A stretch of 64,000 nucleotides of DNA. Source: Candidatus Denitrolinea symbiosum. GTDB taxonomy: Bacteria; Chloroflexota; Anaerolineae; Anaerolineales; Villigracilaceae. The stretch is from contig BLAA01000001.1 of assembly GCA_017312345.1 (NCBI GenBank), positions 2,666,001-2,730,000 of the forward strand, read 5' to 3'. The first letter of the stretch is position 1. Every line of letters begins with the position of its first letter. Below are positions 1-8,522 of the stretch, in pieces. A program made the position numbers and the translations under genes. Under the pieces are notes generated by a model. It was not told where the DNA came from. It was given only the letters and a program-made list of their open reading frames with translations, and searched no databases.

Positions 1-1
1 G

Positions 2-931
2 GTCGAAGCGCAAATGCGGAAGTACAAGGGCGTGATCCTGGTCGTCGGCTTTCTGGATGATAATGCGGACAAGCGCAGGACGACCCCCGATATTTTGGGG
101 GGGCTGGAAGACGCGCGCGCTCTTGTCCGCGAACGGCATATAGACGATGTGCTGATCGCCCTGCCTTTGCGCGCTTATAGCCGCACGAAGCAATTGCTCG
201 AAGACTTGTACGATATGCCCGTACGCATACAGATCGTGCCGGACTATTTTCAGTGGACCTTACACCATGCGGAGGTGGAGGATTTTGCGGGGATTCCAAT
301 GATGGACGTGCGCGCCCCGGCCCTGACCGAAAACCAGCGATTGAGCAAGCGCATCTTCGATATCTTGATTACGTCGTTGATCATGATCCCGGCGCTGCCC
401 TTGATGGGACTGATCGCCCTGGCCATCTGGCTGGACGACGGTTCGCCGGTCCTTTTTTATCAAAAACGCGCCGGTGAAAACGGCCGCGTATTCACCGTGT
501 ATAAGTTCCGCACCATGGTAAAGGACGCCGAAAAATTGCGCCATCTTGTGGAAAAGGCGGACGAGCAGGGCAGGTTGGTTCATAAGCGCCCCGACGACCC
601 TCGCGTAACGCGAGTCGGCCGTTTCCTGCGGAAATTCAGCCTCGATGAATTCCCCCAGTTTTTCAATGTCATGCGCGGCTCCATGAGTTTGGTGGGCCCC
701 CGCCCGGAATTGCCATATCTGGTTGAAAAATACGAACCCTGGCAGCGCAAACGCTTTGCCGTTCCGCAGGGACTCACCGGTTGGTGGCAGATCCACGGGC
801 GAAGCGACAAGCCCATGCACCTGCACACGGAGGAAGACCTGTACTACATCCAAAATTACTCGATCTGGCTGGATATTCGTATCCTGGTCAGGACTTTTTG
901 GATTGTGTTGCGAGGCAAGGGCGCATACTAG
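2..931 (+). CDS. Polyprenyl-phosphate sugar-1-phosphate transferase (WbaP/WcaJ type), 5' truncated
   Basis: Membrane enzyme that starts an exopolysaccharide or O-antigen repeat unit by moving a sugar phosphate onto undecaprenyl phosphate. The reading frame is open to the left edge, so the N-terminal part, usually four membrane helices, lies outside the window. Visible are the end of the CoA-binding-like middle domain, one hydrophobic segment near residues 115-140 ([20 protein letters not shown]), then the catalytic bacterial sugar transferase domain with the KFRTM motif, [16 protein letters not shown] and the SLVGPRPE signature. The sugar cannot be told from sequence. The next gene is a giant membrane protein, which suggests a cell-surface glycan locus. 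Confidence 0.93.
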   Translation, partial: VEAQMRKYKGVILVVGFLDDNADKRRTTPDILGGLEDARALVRERHIDDVLIALPLRAYSRTKQLLEDLYDMPVRIQIVPDYFQWTLHHAEVEDFAGIPMMDVRAPALTENQRLSKRIFDILITSLIMIPALPLMGLIALAIWLDDGSPVLFYQKRAGENGRVFTVYKFRTMVKDAEKLRHLVEKADEQGRLVHKRPDDPRVTRVGRFLRKFSLDEFPQFFNVMRGSMSLVGPRPELPYLVEKYEPWQRKRFAVPQGLTGWWQIHGRSDKPMHLHTEEDLYYIQNYSIWLDIRILVRTFWIVLRGKGAY

Positions 932-1099
932 TTTCGCGGCCAGGTTAAGTTGCGGCGCAGCATAACGATTTTCGTACGCCTGGAGGGCGGCGAGGCGCGC
1001 TCTTGCAGACTGCTTGAGCGCGCCGAATTGAAACCACGACTTGAACTTGCTTGCAGCCTCGGCTAAAACTTTTCCGCACCTTCTGGAGAACATTTGAAC

Positions 1100-3793
1100 A
1101 TGATTGACAATCGGCGCGTTGACATTATTTCGGGCTATTTTCTATTGGCGGGTCTGGAAGCCCTGGCTGCGTTTTTGTTGTTACTTCCCGGTTCGGTCAA
1201 TGCCAGCGGACAGTTTTTAGCCTATTCCGCCTCCCGCTTGATATTGATGGCCGTTTTCCTGATTGCGTTCATCGGAGCCATGATAATGGCCTGGCTGTTC
1301 CTGCGCCGTACGGTTATTTCCGGCCGGATCATGGACAATATTAATTCTTCCCGCCCAGGAATTCCCCGTTGGCTCTGGGTCTCTGGCGTTGCGACCGCCC
1401 TGCTTTTCACGGTTTTATTGATGCCGTTGTATCGCTTTGGAGCGTGGAGCGCCTACGCGGCGCGCGTGGCCCCTCTGGCATGGTGGATCGCGTTGGTGTG
1501 CGCGCAGACTTTCCTACTCTTGTTATTTTGGAGAGGAGGAGCGGAGAAGGAAACGCGGCGTGGGATAACGCCAAGACTTCTTCTTTTCAGCGGAATCGCC
1601 TTCCTCGTGCTGACGCTGACGCTGATCTGGATCGCGCTGACCGGGGTTGGCGTTGTTGCGCGTGGATCTTCATGGTACCCTGTTGGGGTCCCGCTGTTGC
1701 CAGGTCAAGTCTGGGCTATGGGATGGCTGACCGTTGTCTTTGGCGCAGCCTTGACTCTATGGCGGCGCTCCCGGTTGGATCGTCCCCCGCGGCGGTGGAA
1801 ATGGAACGCGGACGTCTTCATTTTTTGGGGGATATGGGGCGTCACGGCTCTATTGTGGACGACCGCGATATTGCCTCGGAACTTCTTCTTCCCCGGGCCT
1901 TATCCGCCTAATAATGTGATCTATCCCTATGCCGATTCTGCCACCTGGGACATGGGAGGTCAGTACGCGCTGATCGGCCAGGGCTTCGATAATGGCGATC
2001 CTTTTCAGGATCATGCCGGTCTGATGGGCTTGCTCGCTTTTCTGCACCTGCTTGTCGGCGATAATTACGCCGTCATGTCTGCGGCTCTGGCCGGATTATT
2101 GGCGGTCTTTCCGGCCCTGATGTATTGGCTGGGAAGGGCGCTTCACAGTCGTTGGGCCGGTTTTTTCGTCGCCGGTTTGACGGTCTTTCATGAATTGAAC
2201 GTCTTTGCTGCCAGCAACATGATCGACCTCTCGCATGCTCGCTTCCTTCTGACGGAATATCCGACCCGCGTCGGCCTGGCGGCTCTGGCGCTCCTTCTTT
2301 TTTACTGGTTCCGCGCGCCTCGACGAAACATCGCGTATGCGCTTCCCGTCGGCGGCCTGCTGGCCTTTTTGATTCTCATGCGCTTCAATATGCTGGCTTT
2401 TCCGTTGGCAGTAGTGGTTGGCGCGTTGCTGTTTTTTAAGCGCGATTTGAAAGGATGGGTCCACGCCTCCTCGTTGCTGGTCGTTTCGACGCTCCTGGTT
2501 CTGGGACCCTGGATGTGGCGAAGCTGGACTCTGTCCGGGACGCCGTTTTTTTTCGCAGAAAAGACCCAGATGCTTTTTAACGAGAAGTTCCGCTTCCGTC
2601 CCCCCGTTACGCCGACCCCGCCCTCTTCGTTAGACTTCGATCCTGCGAACGAATCATCCCCGGAGATGCAACTGATTCGAGCCAAAACTCCAAACAGCGC
2701 GCGTCCGGAGCGTTCTTTGGCGTTTCCGCCGACGAAAGGCAACTCGCAGGTCGTCCAACTTATCGTGGGGCATTTCATGCACAATCTCACGACCAGCGCT
2801 CTTATTTTGCCGACTAGTCTTGCCTTCGACGATGTGCGGCATACCATTTACGAGGTTCATCCCTATTGGGAGAAAAAAGGCGCGGTCTGGCAGGGCGATC
2901 TAACTCTGCCGGAAGCGATATTGGTAATATTGAATTTGGGGCTGATCGCGATCGGCCTGGGCGCATCCTGGGACAGATGGAAATTAGCCGGGCTGATTCC
3001 CCTGGGGATTTGCCTCGCGTATGCTTTGTCCCTTGCCGTGGCGCGTACATCGGGCGGACGTTACATTGTCCCCATGGATTGGGGTATTGTGTTCTATTGG
3101 GGGCTTGGCATAACGCAAGCGGCGCTATGGGGGGCGGCTTATTTTGGCGTCAAAATTCAAGAACAGGATTTACCCGCCTCTCATCAGGGCGGATTTTCCT
3201 ACAAACGAGGCTGGCTGGCCCTGGCGCCTTTCCTTCTCTTTGTCGTCGCCATGACGGCGATGGACCGCGCTGTTCCCCAGAAATATTCCGTTTTGACCAA
3301 GATGGAAATTTTCGACCTTCTCAAGCAAAACGGCGCGCTTCAGCAGGCAAATATCTCGGAGAAAGCGCTTTCCGCTTTTCTTAAGAAACGAAATTCACGC
3401 GCCTACCTGGGAAAGGCGCTTTATCCGCGCTTTTACGGGATGGGCCAGGGTGAATCCTCAGGCGGGGTGGACGCCTACGAACCGGAGGAGTATCCAAGAC
3501 TGGCGTTTACCTTGATCGGGGCGTTTGACAAAAAAGATATCGTGCTGGCTTCGATGATCCAGGACCCATCCAAATTACGCAACACGTATTTTCCGAACGC
3601 CTCTGATATTGTTGTTGTCGGCTGTATGCGGGCGCCGCGTTCGCCAAAGACAAAGAGCATGATTGACGCCTTGTTTGTTGTAATTCTTGACGAAAAACCC
3701 CTGGTCTACATGCGAAACCCGGCCGCGCCTTTGATATGCCCGCTGCCCGCGCCGGTGTGCGTAAACAACGCGAGTTGTCAGCAAGCGCGTTAG
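1100..3793 (+). CDS. Large polytopic membrane protein, GT-C glycosyltransferase-like
   Basis: About 897 residues with more than ten hydrophobic segments, a large hydrophilic insert near residues 490-560 and a soluble C-terminal domain. The layout resembles GT-C (PMT/ArnT-type) glycosyltransferases that use lipid-linked sugars, but I see no decisive catalytic motif, so the function is inferred. It is a paralogue of the protein at 21065-23665: both share the stretch reading FP-A-LHSR-AG and similar C-terminal domains with LYPRF/LYPRY and a Cys-bearing end. Start choice: a GGAG lies at 1085-1088; ATG at 1100 is preferred, but an in-frame TTG at 1094 has better spacing. It follows a sugar transferase. 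Confidence 0.8.
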   Translation: MIDNRRVDIISGYFLLAGLEALAAFLLLLPGSVNASGQFLAYSASRLILMAVFLIAFIGAMIMAWLFLRRTVISGRIMDNINSSRPGIPRWLWVSGVATALLFTVLLMPLYRFGAWSAYAARVAPLAWWIALVCAQTFLLLLFWRGGAEKETRRGITPRLLLFSGIAFLVLTLTLIWIALTGVGVVARGSSWYPVGVPLLPGQVWAMGWLTVVFGAALTLWRRSRLDRPPRRWKWNADVFIFWGIWGVTALLWTTAILPRNFFFPGPYPPNNVIYPYADSATWDMGGQYALIGQGFDNGDPFQDHAGLMGLLAFLHLLVGDNYAVMSAALAGLLAVFPALMYWLGRALHSRWAGFFVAGLTVFHELNVFAASNMIDLSHARFLLTEYPTRVGLAALALLLFYWFRAPRRNIAYALPVGGLLAFLILMRFNMLAFPLAVVVGALLFFKRDLKGWVHASSLLVVSTLLVLGPWMWRSWTLSGTPFFFAEKTQMLFNEKFRFRPPVTPTPPSSLDFDPANESSPEMQLIRAKTPNSARPERSLAFPPTKGNSQVVQLIVGHFMHNLTTSALILPTSLAFDDVRHTIYEVHPYWEKKGAVWQGDLTLPEAILVILNLGLIAIGLGASWDRWKLAGLIPLGICLAYALSLAVARTSGGRYIVPMDWGIVFYWGLGITQAALWGAAYFGVKIQEQDLPASHQGGFSYKRGWLALAPFLLFVVAMTAMDRAVPQKYSVLTKMEIFDLLKQNGALQQANISEKALSAFLKKRNSRAYLGKALYPRFYGMGQGESSGGVDAYEPEEYPRLAFTLIGAFDKKDIVLASMIQDPSKLRNTYFPNASDIVVVGCMRAPRSPKTKSMIDALFVVILDEKPLVYMRNPAAPLICPLPAPVCVNNASCQQAR

Positions 3794-3858
3794 CCGGTTA
3801 CAAAATGATCTGGGCGGCTTGCCGCCGCCTGGACGATATTATTCGATAGGAGCGCCTC

Positions 3859-4605
3859 ATGTATAAACTTGTTCTTCTCCGCCACGGACAGAGTGTTTGG
3901 AACCTTGAAAATCGCTTCACAGGCTGGACTGACGTCGGTCTCACCGAACAGGGCGCCGCGGAGGCCCGCAGCGGCGGGCTACTTCTACGCGAGGGCGGGT
4001 ACGTTTTCGACGCGGCGTATACATCCGTGCTGCGCCGCGCCATCAAGACGCTGTGGATCGCGCTGGAGGAACTCGGTCAGGAATGGATTCCCGTCACGCG
4101 CGCCTGGCAGTTGAACGAACGTCACTACGGGGCTTTGCAGGGACTCGACAAAGCAGAGACCGCCGAAAAGTTCGGCGAGGCGCAGGTCAAATTGTGGAGG
4201 CGGAGTTACGACACGCCTCCGCCCGCGCTGGAATGGGACGACGAGCGTCATCCGCGTTTCGACCCGCGCTACGCCTCGTTGACTCCCGAGCGGCTGCCGG
4301 CCACCGAGTCGTTGAAGATCACGCTGGACCGCGTCCTGCCGTATTGGCTCGGGACGGTCGCGCCCGCCATCCAGTCGGGGAAGAGGCTATTGGTCGTCGC
4401 CCATGGAAACAGCCTCCGCGCCCTCGTCAAGTATCTGGACGACGTCAGCGAGTCGGACATCCTGGAGTTGAACATCCCGACGGGCATCCCGCTGGTCTAT
4501 GAACTGAGCGAGGACTTGAAGCCCATCCGCCATTATTATCTGGGCGACGCGGAAGCGGCGGCCAAAGCCGCGGCCGCTGTGGCTGGGCAGGCGAAGCGGA
4601 AGTAA
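3859..4605 (+). CDS. gpmA: 2,3-bisphosphoglycerate-dependent phosphoglycerate mutase
   Basis: Interconverts 3- and 2-phosphoglycerate in glycolysis and gluconeogenesis. At 248 residues it has the usual family length. The phosphohistidine motif LLRHGQS is at residues 6-12 (His9), followed by the [10 protein letters not shown] block, the NERHYG block that carries the catalytic Glu, and the second histidine in [10 protein letters not shown] short Ala-rich tail is present. An AGGAG Shine-Dalgarno sequence lies 8 bases before the ATG. It stands alone between a membrane protein and the metG leader region. A small GC hairpin at 3815-3828 precedes it. Confidence 0.95.
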   Translation: MYKLVLLRHGQSVWNLENRFTGWTDVGLTEQGAAEARSGGLLLREGGYVFDAAYTSVLRRAIKTLWIALEELGQEWIPVTRAWQLNERHYGALQGLDKAETAEKFGEAQVKLWRRSYDTPPPALEWDDERHPRFDPRYASLTPERLPATESLKITLDRVLPYWLGTVAPAIQSGKRLLVVAHGNSLRALVKYLDDVSESDILELNIPTGIPLVYELSEDLKPIRHYYLGDAEAAAKAAAAVAGQAKRK

Positions 4606-4612
4606 TCGCCAT

Positions 4613-4640
4613 TGACAAACGCTTTCCCCCCGCCTAAAAT
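4613..4640 (+). promoter_or_regulatory. Sigma-70-type promoter of the metG leader
   Basis: A perfect TTGACA (4613-4618), a 17-base spacer and TAAAAT (4635-4640). The predicted start of transcription is at about 4647, right at the ATG of a short ORF at 4648, so the transcript would be leaderless. The promoter stands 8 bases after the gpmA stop and points towards metG. Confidence 0.85.
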
Positions 4641-4647
4641 AACGTTT

Positions 4648-4734
4648 ATGCAGAACAGACTGGATTTCCCAACAGCGCCGACGAGCATGGTCATGCGAAT
4701 GGGGAGATCTCGCCGCGTCTGGAAAGCGCGTTAG
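4648..4734 (+). CDS. Putative Met-rich leader peptide of the metG attenuator (28 aa)
   Basis: A 28-codon ORF that starts seven bases after a strong -10 element, so it is probably translated from a leaderless mRNA. After the start codon it has three Met codons close together, ATG GTC ATG CGA ATG at 4687-4701 (residues 14, 16, 18), which is unusual for so short an ORF. The bases just after them (4713-4727) can pair with the 5' arm and loop of the terminator at 4756-4775. This is the arrangement of an amino-acid attenuation leader such as trpL, here for methionine in front of methionyl-tRNA synthetase. The family is not known to me. Translation is inferred and not proved. Confidence 0.6.
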   Translation: MQNRLDFPTAPTSMVMRMGRSRRVWKAR

Positions 4735-4769
4735 GTCATGGACCTGAACGAAACGGGCTGTCCACGCGG
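4713..4769 (+). promoter_or_regulatory. Predicted antiterminator of the metG attenuator
   Basis: Segment CCGCGT (4713-4718) is complementary to ACGCGG (4764-4769). After a two-base bulge, GGAAAGC (4721-4727) pairs with GCTGTCC (4757-4763) with one A-G mismatch. This gives about 12 pairs that compete with the terminator hairpin. A ribosome stalled on the Met codons would leave 4713-4727 free. A ribosome that reached the stop codon at 4732 would cover it and let the terminator form. Confidence 0.6.
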
Positions 4770-4784
4770 ACAGCCTTTTATTTT
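4756..4784 (+). terminator. Rho-independent terminator (attenuator) upstream of metG
   Basis: Perfect 8-bp stem GGCTGTCC (4756-4763) and GGACAGCC (4768-4775) with loop ACGC, followed by TTTTATTTT. In the sequence before IS insertion the metG Shine-Dalgarno would lie only about 20 bases beyond the T-run, a typical attenuator position. The IS has entered the T-run itself. Confidence 0.88.
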
Positions 4785-5757
4785 GGCTCATGTTCAGAAC
4801 AAGTGATTCGGTAGAATAGGGGCATGGACTTTCCAATTGTTGAACTCATGGATCGAGATGCATGTACGGTCTGGCTAACCGAGCATTTTCATCCCGATGG
4901 ATTGAAATGCCCACATTGTAAAGCTGGTCTTGAGCAGGCGACTCGATTTCGTAAGACCAAACAAAGCGGTCTGATTGTATATCGGTGCAAAGCCTGTCGT
5001 GGCATCTACAATCTCTACAGCGGAACTGCGTTTGAAGGAAGACACTTCACTCCTGAGCAAACTATCCTTTTCATTCGCGAGGTGGTGCAGGGGAAGCCAA
5101 CGGCGAAGTTGTCGCGAGAATTGAGCATCAGTCGCACAACCGGGCTGACCGTGAGGCATCTGCTTCAGGCGAATGCCAAGAAGGAACAAGCGACCAAACC
5201 CTTGAGCGATCTGGAAGTCGAAACCGACGAAATGTTCCAGAACGCGGGGGAAAAAAGGAGAGTGGCACGGCGATCCGCAGGATCCGCCTCGCAAACGAGC
5301 CAATAAACGGCGCGGGCGAGGGACGTATGCGAATGATCGTCCGCCGGTCTGCGCAGTGATTGGGCGCGAAACGCGCCAAGTGCGGATCCAAGTGATGCCA
5401 GATACAAAAGGCGATAGCTTGTGTCCATTTGTCGAGAACTTTACCAGACCAGAAGCGACGCTCTACACAGATGAATACGACAGTTACAATCGCTTACAAC
5501 GCGTGCGTCACACCGTCTGTCATGGAAAGAATGAATATGCACGTGATGACGATGGAGATGGCGTTCGGGAAGTCCACGTCAACTCCAACGAAGGCGGCTG
5601 GACAGGGTTGCGTAATTTCTTGCGACCCTATCGCGGTGTTCATAAAGCATACTTGTCAGGCTATGCCGCCATCCACGAATTGGCTGTGAACCATAAACGC
5701 ATCTCGCCGAGTCTCGTCGCTAAACTGGTCCGTAATCACTTGTTCTGAACATGAGCC
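4785..5757 (+). mobile_element. IS1595-type insertion sequence (ISXO2-like transposase)
   Basis: A 973-bp element. Its ends are perfect 24-bp inverted repeats at 4785-4808 and 5734-5757, starting GGCTCATGTTCAGAAC. It is flanked by an exact 8-bp direct repeat TTTATTTT at 4777-4784 and 5758-5765. The 8-bp duplication and the transposase type match the IS1595 family. It carries one transposase gene, broken by a frameshift. It sits between the metG attenuator and the metG ribosome binding site, in the same direction. Confidence 0.93.
4824..5748 (+). pseudogene. IS1595-family transposase, frameshifted
   Basis: The N-terminal part has a zinc ribbon (CPHC then CKAC) and a helix-turn-helix region. 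The catalytic domain begins at VETDEMFQNAGEK with the first Asp. After a run GGGGG-AAAAAA at about 5246-5256 the frame changes by +1. The original frame soon stops at 5306, while the other frame continues as EWHGDPQDPPRKRANKRRG through the second Asp (LYTDEYDSYN) and the NEGGW region to the stop at 5748. One extra base explains it. The direction of change does not fit a -1 programmed shift. The two parts are 160 residues and about 165 residues. Likely inactive unless polymerase slips on the A-run. Confidence 0.9.
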
Positions 5758-5786
5758 TTTATTTTTATTTGGTCACGGAGGCGCGA

Positions 5787-7589
5787 ATGCCCGAAAATAT
5801 TTTGATTGCCGTTGCCTGGCCCTATGCCAACGCCGAAATTCACGTCGGCAACATGACCGGTTCCCACCTGCCTGGCGATATCGTCGCGCGCTATCACCGC
5901 TTGAAGGGGAATCATGTGTTGATGATCACCGGCACGGACGCGCACGGCACGCCCGTCACGCTGGCGGCCGACAGGGCGGGAAAGCCGGTTGAGGAGGTCT
6001 ATCAGTCCTATCACGAGGGTTTCATTGAATTGTTCCAGAAGATCGGCATCTCGTACGATCTATATACCACTACGCACAGCGCGAATCATTTCAAGGTGTC
6101 GCAGACCATCTTCCTGGCGCTGCAAAAAAACGGTTTTCTGTTCAGGAAGACGGAGCCGCAATGGTTTTCGCCAGGACTGAATCGATTCCTTCCCGACCGC
6201 TATGTCGAGGGGACCTGTTATATCTGCGGCGCGGAAGACGCGCGCTCCGATCAATGCGATAACTGCGGCAACGTGCTCGATCCGACGAAACTCGTCAATC
6301 CCCGCTCGAAGGTGGAGGGCGACGCGTCCTCTCCCGAGTTGCGCGAGACGGAGCATTATTATATCGACCTGTCCAAACTTGAGCCGCGGGTCGTCGAGTA
6401 TTTGAAGGAGCGCGCGGGCCACATGCGCGACACCGTCCTGGGCGAGTCGCTGCGGAAGATCGAAGCCGAGGGACTCAAGCCCCGCGCTATCACCCGCGAC
6501 ATTGACTGGGGCATCCCCGTCCCAGTCAGCGAGGCGGGGTGGGAGACGAAGAAGCTTTATGTGTGGTTCGAGGCCGTCATCGGTTATCTCTCCGCGCCGA
6601 TCGAGTGGGCGCAGATCGCGGGTCGAAAGGACGCGTGGCGCGAGTGGTGGACGAATCCCAGGGCCAAGCAGTTTCACTTCATCGGCAAGGACAATATTTT
6701 CTTTCATGCCTGTTTGTGGCCCGCCGAACTGATGGGAGTGGGGAGCGGCTTCATGGAAATTTTCGCGGGCGAGAAAATCCCGTTGACGCTTCCGTACGAC
6801 GTCCCTGCCAATCAGTTCATGAACCTGGAAGAGATGAAGATCAGCGGTTCGCGCAACTGGGCGGTGTGGGGGCGCGACGTTCTGAAGCAGTACGATCCCG
6901 ATGCGGTTCGCTACTATTTGACGGTCAACATGCCCGAGGCGAAAGATAGCGATTGGAACTGGGCCGAGTTCGTGGCGCGCAACAACAACGAGCTGGTGGC
7001 GACGTGGGGCAACCTTGCCAACCGCGTCCTATCTTTCTGCTACAAACATTGGGACGGCCGGACGCCGGACGTGGACCTGTCTGCTTTGCGCGGGACGGAC
7101 CGAGAACTGCTGGCGGTCATCGAGGATGGATTTAACACGGTCGGCGCGGAATTGGAAGCGGCGCGACTCCGCTCGGCGCTGGGCGAAGCGATGAAACTCG
7201 CGACGGCGGTCAATGTGTATCTGGACGTCAACGCGCCGTGGAGCGCGGTCAAAACGGACAAGGACGGCGCGGCGAAAACCATCTACACCGCATTGCGCGC
7301 CATTGATTCGCTGAAGGTCTTGTTCGCGCCCTTCCTGCCCTTCACGTGCGAGCGGCTGCACAAATTCCTCGGCTACGAGACTTCGCTTTTCGGGGAACAG
7401 TACACAGAGACGGTCTCGGATTCGCTCGGCGACCATCTGGTCTTGCGATACCGCGCCCCGGAACCGGATACGCCCCGCTGGAAACCGAGCGAGTTACAGC
7501 CCGGACAAAGACTCAACCAGCCAGCCCCGCTGTTCAAGAAATTGGACCCGGTGGTGGCGGAAGAAGAACGCGCCAAACTCGGAACGTGA
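5787..7589 (+). CDS. metG: Methionyl-tRNA synthetase
   Basis: Charges tRNA-Met in the cytoplasm. A class I synthetase of 600 residues: AWPYANAEIHVGN holds the HIGH-type motif (residues 19-22), a zinc knuckle with CYIC and CDNC lies near residues 143-161, the KMSKS-type motif is KISGS near residue 351, and an anticodon-binding helical domain ends the protein. No C-terminal tRNA-binding (Arc1p-like) domain is seen. Start: GGAGG at 5777-5781 fixes the ATG at 5787. The longer in-frame start at 5751 lies inside the IS end and is an artefact. Before the IS inserted, expression was probably controlled by the leader at 4648-4784. Now the leader and gene are about 1 kb apart. Confidence 0.96.
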   Translation: MPENILIAVAWPYANAEIHVGNMTGSHLPGDIVARYHRLKGNHVLMITGTDAHGTPVTLAADRAGKPVEEVYQSYHEGFIELFQKIGISYDLYTTTHSANHFKVSQTIFLALQKNGFLFRKTEPQWFSPGLNRFLPDRYVEGTCYICGAEDARSDQCDNCGNVLDPTKLVNPRSKVEGDASSPELRETEHYYIDLSKLEPRVVEYLKERAGHMRDTVLGESLRKIEAEGLKPRAITRDIDWGIPVPVSEAGWETKKLYVWFEAVIGYLSAPIEWAQIAGRKDAWREWWTNPRAKQFHFIGKDNIFFHACLWPAELMGVGSGFMEIFAGEKIPLTLPYDVPANQFMNLEEMKISGSRNWAVWGRDVLKQYDPDAVRYYLTVNMPEAKDSDWNWAEFVARNNNELVATWGNLANRVLSFCYKHWDGRTPDVDLSALRGTDRELLAVIEDGFNTVGAELEAARLRSALGEAMKLATAVNVYLDVNAPWSAVKTDKDGAAKTIYTALRAIDSLKVLFAPFLPFTCERLHKFLGYETSLFGEQYTETVSDSLGDHLVLRYRAPEPDTPRWKPSELQPGQRLNQPAPLFKKLDPVVAEEERAKLGT

Positions 7590-7594
7590 TTTTG

Positions 7595-7623
7595 AAACAG
7601 GCCGGACTTGCTCCGGCCTGTTT
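7595..7623. terminator. Bidirectional terminator between metG and a small ORF
   Basis: Perfect 12-bp stem (7595-7606 with 7612-7623) around loop CTTGC, with A-run and T-run ends. It serves the convergent genes on both sides. Confidence 0.88.
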
Positions 7624-7626
7624 GAC

Positions 7627-7893
7627 CTATTGGCTTCTGCTGAAAATTTCGCGATCCGCCTTTTCGATCTCCTCGTAGATCTTTTTCACTTCCTCTTTCA
7701 TCTCCAGAGAGACGCCCGCCGTCTGCGGGATGAATTTGACCAGGTCGCGCGCCTGGCGCAGCAGGTCTTTGACGCCCGCGACGTAGGACAGGTCGCTGCG
7801 TCCCAGCTCGGGCGGGACGGGGACCTCGCGGGCTTTCTGGATCAGGGCGCGGGCGCGGACGATCCGTTCGGCGGCGGGAATCAGTTTGGACAT
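7627..7893 (-). CDS. Small conserved-looking helical protein, unknown function
   Basis: 88 residues, charged and almost wholly alpha-helical by eye, with no signal peptide, no Cys and no membrane segment. The last third (SLEMKEEVKKIYEEIEKADR) looks like an amphipathic or coiled-coil helix. A CGGAG Shine-Dalgarno sequence stands before the ATG, and a strong terminator follows the stop, which supports a real gene. I do not recognise the family. It is convergent with metG and divergent from bacterioferritin. Confidence 0.7.
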   Translation of the reverse strand: MSKLIPAAERIVRARALIQKAREVPVPPELGRSDLSYVAGVKDLLRQARDLVKFIPQTAGVSLEMKEEVKKIYEEIEKADREIFSRSQ

Positions 7894-7948
7894 GTTGTCT
7901 CCGGCGTTTTAGGGATGAAAGTCACTATCATCGGGGTTTTGAACGCAT

Positions 7949-7954
7949 TATAAT
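7949..7954 (+). promoter_or_regulatory. -10 element upstream of bacterioferritin
   Basis: Perfect TATAAT, 38 bases before the bfr start. No clear -35 element is seen at the usual distance. Confidence 0.5.
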
Positions 7955-7992
7955 CAAACTGTGTTCCGCGATCTCACAATAAGGAGAAACCA

Positions 7993-8460
7993 ATGAAAGG
8001 CAACGAAAAGATCATTGCTCTGTTGAACGAATTCCTGGCGGACGAACTGACCGCCATCAGCCAGTATATCGTCCATTCCGAAATGTGCGCCAATTGGGGA
8101 TATGAAAAACTGCACGACAAATCCGAGAAGCGTGCCATTGACGAAATGAAGCACGCCGAGAAACTCATCGCCCGCATTCTCTTCCTCGAAGGGATTCCCA
8201 TCGTCAGCAACCTGAAGAAGATGAATATCGGCTCGACCGTGGAGGAGCAGCTCAGAAACGACCTCGCCGCGGAAATCGCCGCCGCCCGGGACTACAACGA
8301 GGGCATCCGTCTCTGCCTCGAACTCGGCGACAACGGTTCGCGCGAGCTGATCGACGCGAACTTGAAAGACGAGGAAGAGCATCTCGACTGGCTGGAAACC
8401 CAACTCGACCAGATCGGCCAGATGGGACTGCAAAACTATCTGCTCGGGCAGGCCGGGTAA
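7993..8460 (+). CDS. bfr: Bacterioferritin
   Basis: Iron-storage protein that oxidises and stores iron as a 24-mer shell, with haem at subunit interfaces in the family. 155 residues, usual length. Ferroxidase ligands are visible: Glu18 in [11 protein letters not shown], the E-KHAEKLI block near residues 51-55 (Met52 of EMKHAE is the usual haem ligand), the Glu in the [11 protein letters not shown] helix and [10 protein letters not shown] near residue 127. AAGGAG lies just before the ATG. The gene stands alone with its own terminator. Confidence 0.95.
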   Translation: MKGNEKIIALLNEFLADELTAISQYIVHSEMCANWGYEKLHDKSEKRAIDEMKHAEKLIARILFLEGIPIVSNLKKMNIGSTVEEQLRNDLAAEIAAARDYNEGIRLCLELGDNGSRELIDANLKDEEEHLDWLETQLDQIGQMGLQNYLLGQAG

Positions 8461-8478
8461 AGCCGACTTGACAATAAT

Positions 8479-8509
8479 AGCGGGCGAGCTAACTCGCCCG
8501 CTAATTTTT
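8479..8509. terminator. Terminator between bfr and nrdJ
   Basis: Perfect 10-bp stem AGCGGGCGAG / CTCGCCCGCT with loop CTAA, followed by AATTTTT on the plus strand. It ends bfr and lies just beyond the end of the convergent nrdJ. Confidence 0.88.
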
Positions 8510-8522
8510 GGTCTTCAGCCGA

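Noticed and set aside
4648..4784. T-box riboswitch before metG
   Set aside because: The conserved T-box (AGGGTGGNACCGCG) is absent; the similar CGGGCTGTCCACGCGG is simply the terminator stem and loop. The leader is also too short for a specifier domain.
5246..5306. Programmed -1 frameshift in the transposase
   Set aside because: The second part is in the +1 frame and not the -1 frame. A one-base insertion explains it.
5751..5786. Longer metG start inside the IS
   Set aside because: The ATG at 5751 is in the right inverted repeat of the IS. GGAGG at 5777 points to ATG 5787, where the family sequence starts.
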